From NCBI GenBank assembly GCA_001818895.1, contig MHLB01000015.1:1913-12403 (forward strand): a stretch of DNA of 10,491 nucleotides. Reading direction: 5' to 3'. Positions 1 through 4,253 of this stretch are shown piece by piece. A model generated the notes under the pieces. The model was given only the letters and a program-made list of their open reading frames with translations. It searched no databases and had not been told where the DNA came from. Numbering within the stretch: position 1 is the stretch's first letter; every line of letters starts with the position of its first letter. The position numbers were made by a program, and so were the translations under genes. The stretch comes from Candidatus Liptonbacteria bacterium RIFCSPLOWO2_01_FULL_53_13. Lineage in GTDB: Bacteria > Patescibacteriota > Minisyncoccia > UBA6257 > 2-01-FULL-56-20.

Positions 1-25
1 AGTACCTCATATGGTTGATCTGCAT
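1..25 (-). CDS. Possible 5' end of an unidentified gene, cut by the window edge
   Basis: An ATG on the minus strand at 25-23 opens a frame that stays open to the window edge; its first residues read MQINHMRY. A second in-frame ATG lies at 10-8. An extended -10-like box (53-61) lies about 28 nt upstream, and a terminator-like hairpin of the preceding gene lies just before that, so a new transcription unit starting here is reasonable. Eight codons are too few to assign a function, and the frame may be spurious. Confidence 0.22.
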
Positions 26-52
26 GATTAATAAAATTGGCCTTTGCCCTCC

Positions 53-61
53 AGTATATCA
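53..61 (-). promoter_or_regulatory. Extended -10 promoter element reading off the left edge
   Basis: On the minus strand the sequence reads TGATATACT: an extended -10 TG followed, after one base, by TATACT (58-53). It resembles the TGGTATACT and TGGTACACT boxes in front of the PilO-like gene and dprA in this window. No good -35 box is visible at the usual distance. It lies between the pilin gene's hairpin and the possible gene start at 25. Confidence 0.35.
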
Positions 62-73
62 CACCCCATAAAT

Positions 74-106
74 ATAAAACCCCCCGTTGTCCACAGGAGG
101 TTTTAT
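74..106 (-). terminator. Probable terminator of the pilin gene
   Basis: Inverted repeat with perfect 8 bp arms, ATAAAACC (74-81) and GGTTTTAT (99-106). One mismatch follows and then two more GC pairs inside. On the minus strand the 3' arm is T-rich (GGTTTTATATTTAT), the layout of a modest intrinsic terminator 24 nt after the pilin stop codon. The U tract is interrupted, so termination may be weak. Confidence 0.5.
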
Positions 107-129
107 CCGTGCTTCTCAAAAAAGAAACA

Positions 130-693
130 CTAGAGTGCAAGACCGGGCGCATTGCCTATTTCGTAGTAGTTGGCTTTGTCGCCTCCGTCCTTTGACTCCA
201 CGTCTCCGCTTCCTCCGTTTACGTATCGGGTGCTTTCCATCTTCGTGTCTACCTCAAACGTCGTGGAAGATGCCGCATACGCATAGAAGTAGCTGGCGTT
301 ATTCACCGGGTCAACCGGCAAATTGCCTACGGGGGCGCCCGAGCTGATACCGTTGAAGTTCACCGGAATCCATCCCGAACCGTCCACCGCGCGCGAGTCG
401 CTTGACGTTGCCGTTCGCGTGGCGCTGAAGAGCCCTCCGCAACCTGCCGTAGACGAAGCCGCGGCTGTTGACTCGTAACAGAGCGTTACCGAACCCAAGC
501 TTGGCGATGAAACATCCGCCAGATAGAGGGAAATGGCGCTCTTGAGCGTTGACATGTCCGACACGCGGTTCGCATCTCTCGCCTGCCTCAGCAACTCTGC
601 CGGGTTCAGGGTCAAGATGACTACCACCGAAAGCACTGCGACGATTGCGATTACGACCAGAAGTTCAATAAGGGTAAATCCCTTTTTTGTCAT
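130..693 (-). CDS. Type IV pilin / pseudopilin (prepilin-type N-terminal methylation domain)
   Basis: Structural subunit of a type IV pilus or pseudopilus, inserted in the membrane, then cleaved and N-methylated by a PilD-type peptidase. From the ATG at 693 the protein has 187 residues and begins MTKKGFTLIELL: a five-residue leader, the Gly-Phe cleavage site (G5/F6) and the conserved Glu at mature position 5. A hydrophobic helix spans about residues 6-29. The rest is a Ser/Thr/Gly-rich globular domain with two cysteines (C72, C85) that could form a disulfide. The stretch NLPVDPVNNASYFYAY (about 124-139) recalls the DP-containing segment of GspG-like pseudopilins. The frame extends upstream to 750, but that extension overlaps the likely -10 box (735-740) and would give an unusual leader, so 693 is preferred. 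No Shine-Dalgarno is seen. Whether it is a major or minor pilin cannot be told. Confidence 0.88.
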   Translation of the reverse strand: MTKKGFTLIELLVVIAIVAVLSVVVILTLNPAELLRQARDANRVSDMSTLKSAISLYLADVSSPSLGSVTLCYESTAAASSTAGCGGLFSATRTATSSDSRAVDGSGWIPVNFNGISSGAPVGNLPVDPVNNASYFYAYAASSTTFEVDTKMESTRYVNGGSGDVESKDGGDKANYYEIGNAPGLAL

Positions 694-734
694 GGTGTGC
701 ATGTGTATGATAAGCGCGACCTTTCGTTGCTTCA

Positions 735-762
735 ATTGTACCATATTCATACAGGCGTCAAA
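735..762 (-). promoter_or_regulatory. Promoter of the pilin gene
   Basis: On the minus strand there is a TACAAT -10 box (740-735) preceded by TGG, giving an extended -10 of TGGTACAAT. A TTGACG-like -35 box lies at 761-756, 15 nt upstream (16 if read as TTTGAC at 762-757). The predicted transcript would start near 728 and leave a leader of about 35 nt before the ATG at 693. The short spacer is a weakness, offset by the extended -10. Confidence 0.45.
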
Positions 763-769
763 TGGGGGC

Positions 770-778
770 TGTGGATAA
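770..778. other. Perfect DnaA-box consensus, isolated
   Basis: The plus strand reads TGTGGATAA, the exact reverse complement of the DnaA box TTATCCACA. It lies just upstream of the pilin promoter. A one-mismatch box (TTGTCCACA, 87-95) lies in the pilin terminator loop. There is no cluster of boxes and no adjacent AT-rich unwinding region, so this is not called an origin. Confidence 0.3.
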
Positions 779-805
779 GTTCGCCAGCCGCTTTGCGAGG
801 TCGCT

Positions 806-883
806 GTCTCCGCGTGGTCGCGGAGCGCTCACTCTCGGCCCGTCGGCCTGCGAGAGACCCCGCAAGGCGGCTGTCTCGCTTTT
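806..883. repeat. Cluster of GC-rich hairpins in the 694-1080 intergenic region
   Basis: The 387 bp between the pilin and the pseudouridine synthase hold no convincing gene. Three stem-loops follow each other: CTCCGCG/CGCGGAG (808-814 with 819-825, loop TGGT); CTCTCG/CGAGAG (832-837 with 851-856); and GAGAC/GTCTC (854-858 with 873-877) enclosing CCGC/GCGG. The second and third share bases 854-856 and so exclude each other. The third is followed by TTTT (880-883) on the plus strand. This could be a structured RNA, a terminator-like element or an intergenic repeat. No known RNA family was recognised. Confidence 0.5.
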
Positions 884-893
884 GGCATTAAGA

Positions 894-1000
894 TGCGGCA
901 CGTCTCCGAGAAAAGACCTCGCTCTTGTTTGGGGAATAAGAAACCCTGCGGCACACCTTTACAAATAAAATCCTCGCTCTATTTGAGAAGAATAAAAAAT
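894..1000. repeat. Two degenerate tandem copies of a ~53 bp intergenic unit
   Basis: TGCGGCAC recurs at 894-901 and 947-954, 53 bp apart. CCTCGCTCT recurs at 917-925 and 972-980, each followed by a T-rich stretch and then AATAA with an A-rich run. A further partial CCTCGCT is at 1074-1080, preceded by TGCGGGC at 1064-1070. This is degenerate duplication of non-coding sequence; between these units and position 1080 I see no gene. Confidence 0.45.
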
Positions 1001-1080
1001 ACCGTGCCCGCCTCGCCGACCGGCAGGCAGGTCAGGCTCATATCCGCGAGAAAGTACAAATCCTGCGGGCATCCCTCGCT

Positions 1081-1890
1081 TCAGGGAAGGGGGCGTTTCC
1101 TATTTTTACTTTCCATCTCGAACTCCGCCGGCGCTTTGCTTTCTATTCTCATCCGCTTTCCGTCCGGAGAAGTAAATTCAATGGAAAGTGCGTGGAGCAT
1201 GAGGCGCTCTGGCGCTAATCGCTTATCGCTAATCGCTAATCGTCCTGTCCGCGATCCGCGACGTGCGATCTGCGATTTGCTTCTTCCCTTCCCATACAAA
1301 GTATCCCCCACGATGGGATGCCCGATACTTGCAAGGTGTACGCGGATCTGATGCGTCCGCCCCGTCTTGGGCCGCATTTCAAGCAACGTTCTCGTTTCTC
1401 CTTTTTTATTTTTTGTTTCTTTAAACACCTTGTATTCGGTCACCGCGTCTTTCACCATCCGTCCGCCATGTACGGTTCGTTTCACTGTGCCGTTCCGAAG
1501 GCCGATTGGCATGTCAATCACGCCCATCTTGTCTTTGAATTCGCCTTCGGCAAGCGCGAGGTAGGTTTTCTTTATTTCGTGCTTCTGAAAAAGTGACTTG
1601 AGATAATCAAATGTTTTCTGGGTTCTTGCGACCATCATCACGCCGGAGGTTCCGCGGTCAAGCCGGTGTACGATCCCCGGGCGCATTACTTTATCGTCCC
1701 CCACTTCGCGTAATTCCGGATAGCGTTCAAGAAGCCACTCTACGAGCGTACGTTCGGTCGATTTGAACGTTTCCTTGCCGCTTGTCACATGTCGCTTGTC
1801 GCTTGTTTTGTACCCGTGCACCAACATCCCCACCGGCTTCATCACGGCAAGCAGGTTCTCGTCTTCATAAAGAATGATCGGCTTTTTCAT
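1081..1890 (-). CDS. RluA/RluD-family 23S rRNA (or tRNA) pseudouridine synthase
   Basis: Converts specific uridines in structured RNA to pseudouridine. From the ATG at 1890 the protein has 269 residues. The N-terminal strand MKKPIILYEDENLLAVMKP is the usual family opening and fixes the start; an upstream TTG at 1944 would add 18 atypical residues. The catalytic motif HRLDRGTSG is at about 75-83 with Asp78 as the nucleophile. The second family motif GRTHQIRVHLASIGHPIVGD is at about 177-196. There is no S4 domain, unlike full-length RluD. Two stretches look inserted relative to the family: about residues 28-39, between the VHGY turn and TLVEWLL, and about 203-226, between DTLYGKG and RLMLHALSIEF. 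Both are encoded by heptanucleotide repeats. The target uridine cannot be predicted. No Shine-Dalgarno precedes the start. A 5 bp stem (1072-1076 with 1083-1087) overlaps the stop codon. Confidence 0.9.
   Translation of the reverse strand: MKKPIILYEDENLLAVMKPVGMLVHGYKTSDKRHVTSGKETFKSTERTLVEWLLERYPELREVGDDKVMRPGIVHRLDRGTSGVMMVARTQKTFDYLKSLFQKHEIKKTYLALAEGEFKDKMGVIDMPIGLRNGTVKRTVHGGRMVKDAVTEYKVFKETKNKKGETRTLLEMRPKTGRTHQIRVHLASIGHPIVGDTLYGKGRSKSQIARRGSRTGRLAISDKRLAPERLMLHALSIEFTSPDGKRMRIESKAPAEFEMESKNRKRPLP
1213..1282 (-). repeat. Ten consecutive 7-bp units inside the pseudouridine synthase gene
   Basis: Read on the plus strand in strict 7 bp register, 1213-1240 is four units of CGCTAAT with the second one CGCTTAT. 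After a spacer unit CGTCCTG (1241-1247) come two TCCGCGA units (1248-1261), then CGTGCGA, TCTGCGA and TTTGCTT. The whole 70 bp is in the open reading frame and encodes about residues 203-226 (from the ATG at 1890), in a loop just before the conserved LMLHALSIEF strand. Confidence 0.8.
1774..1808 (-). repeat. Five 7-bp units near the start of the pseudouridine synthase gene
   Basis: Plus-strand units in register are CTTGCCG (1774), CTTGTCA (1781), CATGTCG (1788), CTTGTCG (1795) and CTTGTTT (1802). The array encodes about residues 28-39 (KTSDKRHVTSGK), a hydrophilic segment after the conserved KPVGMLVHG strand-turn. The word read on the minus strand, ACAAGCG, differs by one base from the ATAAGCG variant unit at 1220-1226. 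Confidence 0.7.
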
Positions 1891-1938
1891 CTGCGGTTTG
1901 CTTCGGCGGTTTTTGAGCTTCTGCTTTGATGCGCAAGG

Positions 1939-1969
1939 TTGCAATTATTTAAAAAATCAATACTATAGT
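1939..1969 (+). promoter_or_regulatory. Probable promoter of the tRNA pair
   Basis: TTGCAA (1939-1944) could be a -35 box, and TACTAT (1961-1966, spacer 16) or the overlapping TATAGT (1964-1969, spacer 19) a -10 box. Transcription would start around 1973-1976, about 20 nt before tRNA-Val. ACTATAGT is palindromic, so it might also serve the divergent pseudouridine synthase gene. Confidence 0.42.
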
Positions 1970-1992
1970 AGTGACTCCTGCAAGAGGAACAT

Positions 1993-2067
1993 GCGCCCTT
2001 AGCTCAGTGGTAGAGCGTCACATTGACATTGTGAAGGCCGCAGGCTCGATCCCTGCAGGGCGCACCA
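1993..2067 (+). tRNA. tRNA-Val: tRNA-Val (anticodon GAC)
   Basis: Full cloverleaf. The acceptor GCGCCCT (1993-1999) pairs with AGGGCGC (2057-2063). The D arm is GCTC/GAGC with loop AGTGGTA. The anticodon stem TCACA/TGTGA carries loop TTGACAT with anticodon GAC at 2025-2027. The T stem is GCAGG/CCTGC. The discriminator is A2064 and CCA is encoded (2065-2067). The T loop reads CTCGATC, so the position normally occupied by T54 is C. It reads GUC and GUU codons. Confidence 0.96.
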
Positions 2068-2068
2068 G

Positions 2069-2140
2069 GGGCAATTAGTTCAGTGGTAGAACGCTGTCCT
2101 GATAAGACAGAGGTCGAAGGTTCGATTCCTTCATTGCCCA
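2069..2140 (+). tRNA. tRNA-Ile: tRNA-Ile (anticodon GAT)
   Basis: Full cloverleaf. The acceptor GGGCAAT (2069-2075) pairs with ATTGCCC (2133-2139). The D arm is GTTC/GAAC with loop AGTGGTA. The anticodon stem CTGTC/GACAG has loop CTGATAA and anticodon GAT (2101-2103). The T arm GAAGG/CCTTC has the standard loop TTCGATT. The discriminator is A2140. The next bases are CTA, so CCA is not encoded and must be added by a nucleotidyltransferase, unlike its neighbour. Only one base (2068) separates the two tRNAs, so they are very likely co-transcribed. No clear terminator follows. Confidence 0.96.
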
Positions 2141-2177
2141 CTACGGTCCGGTTTTTCATGTGCCGTTCCTCAGATAT

Positions 2178-2197
2178 GCGGATTGTGCTTAATCCGC
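2178..2197 (-). terminator. Stem-loop over the stop codon of the small membrane protein gene
   Basis: Perfect 7 bp arms GCGGATT (2178-2184) and AATCCGC (2191-2197) with a 6-nt loop. The hairpin includes the stop codon at 2191-2189. There is no U tract after it on the minus strand, so it may stabilise the 3' end or pause polymerase rather than act as a classic terminator. Confidence 0.4.
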
Positions 2198-2410
2198 GCC
2201 TCCCCGTTCCCCTAAAATCTTTTTCGCTTCTTCCAGTTGGAACCCTGCGGGCGGTTTCGGACTCCCCTGTACGCCGAACGCTTTTTCAAAACTCGCCGCT
2301 CCGCGCAGAATGCCCCATCCGTAACACCCGAGTATGATGGCTGCAAACGCAAGTGCGAGCGCCACCAGCTTCCAATCTTCGCGCAAGTGTCCGAATTTCT
2401 TCATGGTCAT
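2189..2410 (-). CDS. Small single-helix membrane protein, function unknown
   Basis: A 73-residue protein that I do not recognise. It has a short basic N terminus (MTMKKFGHLREDWK), one strongly hydrophobic helix at about residues 15-36 (LVALALAFAAIILGCYGWGI), and a soluble tail of about 37 residues with a Pro/Gly turn (PKPPAG) and a short charged helix (EEAKKILGERGG). The topology is probably N-in, C-out. The ATG at 2404 (MKKFG) is an equally good start. It lies 59 bp downstream of the PilO-like gene on the same strand, so the two may form an operon, and a role in a type IV pilus or envelope complex is possible by context only. The hydrophobic segment and the gene arrangement argue that it is real. 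Confidence 0.6.
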   Translation of the reverse strand: MTMKKFGHLREDWKLVALALAFAAIILGCYGWGILRGAASFEKAFGVQGSPKPPAGFQLEEAKKILGERGGAD

Positions 2411-2422
2411 AATGATGAATAA

Positions 2423-2458
2423 CTTATTCGCGTTATTACCTCTCTCATTCGCATTATT
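2423..2458. repeat. Two copies of a 15-bp AT-rich motif, 21 bp apart
   Basis: The consensus CTYATTCGCRTTATT occurs at 2423-2437 and again at 2444-2458. The 21 bp period is three heptads. The motif fills the gap between the PilO-like gene and the small membrane protein gene, where a 5' leader or promoter would be expected. Confidence 0.5.
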
Positions 2459-2469
2459 TGCGATTACTC

Positions 2470-3003
2470 TTATTGCCGGAAGAATACCCTTCCCTTCACC
2501 GCTGCGTGATACGCGTCGGCTTCTTTGCTCACGCTTATGCTGTCAAAAACGATAAGGAATCTCGGCGCTTTGCCCTCTACCACTCCTAAAAATTCTTTCA
2601 AGCCGTCGTACGGTCCTATCGCGTCAAGCGCGAAATCAACCGACCCGATGGTTCCCTGCTTCCCGGCGGCGGGCGAAGATTTGAACGATGCCTGCGCGTT
2701 CACTTTATAGGTGCGGCTTGTCGTTTCGATCCACCGGGGAAACGAGAGAAGTCCGTCCCGCGACGGGACAAGCGCGTCCAAACGCACCGCGTATTGTCCC
2801 GCAAGAGTAGCATCTCTTTTAAGGGCTGCGAACGATTCCAGCGAATAGGTGTCCTGCGCGGATGATTTGCGCGCGCTTTGAATTCCGTCTGCCTGCACTT
2901 CCATGTCGCCGGAAAGCCACGCGAATGCGACAAAAAAGACCACGATGCTTGCAAAAATAATGCTTCCTCCCGTAATAACCGCTTTTTTGAGATTCCCTTG
3001 CAT
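2470..3003 (-). CDS. PilO-like type IV pilus assembly protein
   Basis: 177 residues. PilO is an inner-membrane protein that forms part of the alignment complex joining the type IV pilus motor to outer parts of the machine. The sequence shows a short cytoplasmic N terminus, one transmembrane helix at about 9-30 (AVITGGSIIFASIVVFFVAF), a polar helical stretch at about 40-75 that could be coiled coil, and an alpha/beta domain from about 85 to the end. Its pattern (PRWIETTSRTYKVNA, then GPYDGLKEFLGVVE, then FLIVFDSISVS, then AAVKGRVFF) matches the PilO/GspM ferredoxin-like fold as I know it. The fold assignment rests on pattern, not on a catalytic motif. The ATG at 3003 sits 7 nt after an extended -10 box. 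It probably cooperates with pilins such as the one at 130-693, though no PilM or PilN is visible beside it. Confidence 0.65.
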   Translation of the reverse strand: MQGNLKKAVITGGSIIFASIVVFFVAFAWLSGDMEVQADGIQSARKSSAQDTYSLESFAALKRDATLAGQYAVRLDALVPSRDGLLSFPRWIETTSRTYKVNAQASFKSSPAAGKQGTIGSVDFALDAIGPYDGLKEFLGVVEGKAPRFLIVFDSISVSKEADAYHAAVKGRVFFRQ

Positions 3004-3010
3004 GTTTTCC

Positions 3011-3019
3011 AGTATACCA
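3011..3019 (-). promoter_or_regulatory. Extended -10 promoter of the PilO-like gene (leaderless)
   Basis: On the minus strand TGGTATACT runs from 3019 to 3011 and 7 nt (3010-3004) separate it from the ATG. Transcription would start at or next to the A of the ATG, predicting a leaderless mRNA. No good -35 box is present, as often with extended -10 promoters. Confidence 0.6.
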
Positions 3020-3079
3020 TACCGCGCGTTTCACGCGTATGTCCGGCGGAGGCATTTTGTTCCTTACGGTTCCGCGCCG

Positions 3080-3088
3080 TGGTACACT
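3080..3088 (+). promoter_or_regulatory. Extended -10 promoter of dprA (leaderless)
   Basis: TGGTACACT at 3080-3088 is followed by exactly 7 nt and then the ATG at 3096. This is the same element and spacing as at the divergent PilO-like gene. It supports 3096 as the dprA start over the upstream in-frame ATG at 3039. Confidence 0.58.
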
Positions 3089-3095
3089 TCTCTTT

Positions 3096-4136
3096 ATGTC
3101 TTCCGACGTCAAGGAACGGACAGCGTTCCACGCATGCGCGCTTGCGCGCCTGGGAAATTATGAACAGCTTTCCAAATTGATCGCCGTTCACGGGTCGTGG
3201 GAGCGCGCGTGGAAAAAGATCTCAAAAAATCATCCTTCCGTTGCCGCAGAAGCCGAATGGAAGAAATTCGCGCATACCGGCATCGCGCTCGTGCTCCGCG
3301 ATGAACCGGGCTATCCCCTGTTGCTCCGCGAAATTTCAAATGCTCCGTGGGGCATTTATGTGCGCGGTGCGCTTCCCTCTCCTGCGTTGTTCGCCTTCGC
3401 TATCGTCGGCACGAGGAATGCTACCGAACCGAGCAAGGAACTTGCGGAAAAATTCGCGTATGCGCTTGCAAAAGAAAATTTGGCTATCGTAAGCGGACTC
3501 GCGCTCGGCATAGACGCCGCCGCGCACCGTGGATGCCTTGACGCGAAAGGAGTAACGGTTGCCGTGGTCGCAACCGGGCTTGACCAGTGCTACCCGCGCA
3601 CCAACGAGGCGCTCGGTGCACGCATCGTAAAAGAGGGCGGTGCGCTCGTGTCCGAGTATCCCCCCGGCGTGCCCGCGCTTCCGCACCAGTTTCTTGAGCG
3701 GAACAGGATCGTGAGCGGCCTTTCGCGCGGCATATTGGTCGTTGAGGCGCCTTTTCGGTCCGGCTCGCTCGCGACCGCGCGGTTCGCCACTGACCAGAAC
3801 CGCGACGTCTTTGCCGTCCCGGGGCCTGCCACACATCCGAACTTTGCCGGCTCGCATGAGCTCATCCGGCAAGGCGCGATGCTCGTTACCGCTCCTTCGC
3901 ATATTCTTGAAAATTACGGTGTGACAGAGGCACATTCTCCCGCAGCAGAGCAGGCGGACACCGAGGAGGCGCGCACCATTCTTGAACATCTCCGTTCGCT
4001 CCGCCGCCCCGCGCACATTGACAAAATTATTGAAGCCACTAATCTTGAGGCAAACATAGTTCTCCAAACGGTTATGTTCCTCGTCGCCGCCGGACATGTC
4101 GCCGAAAGCAACGAAGGGTATGCAATAAAAATGTAA
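3096..4136 (+). CDS. dprA: DprA/Smf, single-stranded DNA-binding recombination mediator
   Basis: DprA binds incoming single-stranded DNA during natural transformation and loads RecA. From the ATG at 3096 it has 346 residues. An N-terminal SAM-like helical part (about 8-45) is followed by the Rossmann-like DprA domain (about 60-275). Its hallmark motifs are IVGTRNAT (103-110), VSGLALGIDAAAH (132-144), NRIVSGLS (203-210), RSGSLATARFA (221-231) and NRDVFAVPG (235-243). A C-terminal winged-helix domain (about 291-346, EARTILEHL to EGYAIKM) completes the protein. An upstream ATG at 3039 would add 19 residues that do not fit the family and overlap the promoter. dprA followed by topA is a common order in several bacterial groups. 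The last codons overlap the repeat element that follows. Confidence 0.95.
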   Translation: MSSDVKERTAFHACALARLGNYEQLSKLIAVHGSWERAWKKISKNHPSVAAEAEWKKFAHTGIALVLRDEPGYPLLLREISNAPWGIYVRGALPSPALFAFAIVGTRNATEPSKELAEKFAYALAKENLAIVSGLALGIDAAAHRGCLDAKGVTVAVVATGLDQCYPRTNEALGARIVKEGGALVSEYPPGVPALPHQFLERNRIVSGLSRGILVVEAPFRSGSLATARFATDQNRDVFAVPGPATHPNFAGSHELIRQGAMLVTAPSHILENYGVTEAHSPAAEQADTEEARTILEHLRSLRRPAHIDKIIEATNLEANIVLQTVMFLVAAGHVAESNEGYAIKM

Positions 4137-4248
4137 AGTTGAAAGATTAAAGTGCGAAATGACAATGTAAAGTCCCAAAATGAAACGCAAGAATATTTTT
4201 ACATTTTAAACTGTCATTTTGATTTTTGATATTTACATTTTTAACTTT
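4135..4248. repeat. AT-rich inverted-repeat element between dprA and topA
   Basis: This ~114 bp stretch starts within the dprA stop codon and ends 5 bp before the topA ATG. Outer ends AAAGTT (4135-4140) and AACTTT (4243-4248) are complementary, as are AAATGACA (4157-4164) and TGTCATTT (4212-4219). Both arms have 7 bp periodicity: three AAAG-initial units from 4135 to 4155, and two TTTTGAT units at 4217-4230. It contains ATGACAATG (4159-4167), which recurs in the rel/parB hairpin. No topA promoter stands out in it. Confidence 0.6.
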
Positions 4249-4253
4249 CCATC

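Noticed and set aside
694..750. N-terminal extension of the pilin to the ATG at 750
   Set aside because: It would overlap the -10 box and place a 19-residue polar stretch before the standard MTKKGFTLIE leader.
893..1351. Plus-strand open frame of 152 codons across the intergenic region and the 3' end of the pseudouridine synthase
   Set aside because: It overlaps a real gene antisense, covers degenerate repeats and its product has no plausible domain.
2141..2160. Terminator after tRNA-Ile (five T residues at 2152-2156)
   Set aside because: No stable stem precedes the T run; only a CCGG tetramer is present.
3024..3040. parS-like word with CGCG inverted repeat between the PilO-like gene and dprA
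   Set aside because: GTTTCACG matches half of the parS consensus but the other half does not; overall about 10 of 16 positions agree. A 4 bp CGCG stem is too short to call an operator.
3336..4190. Long minus-strand open frame (284 codons) opposite dprA
   Set aside because: It is antisense to a complete DprA with all motifs; its translation is Arg/Gly/His-rich and has no recognisable domain.
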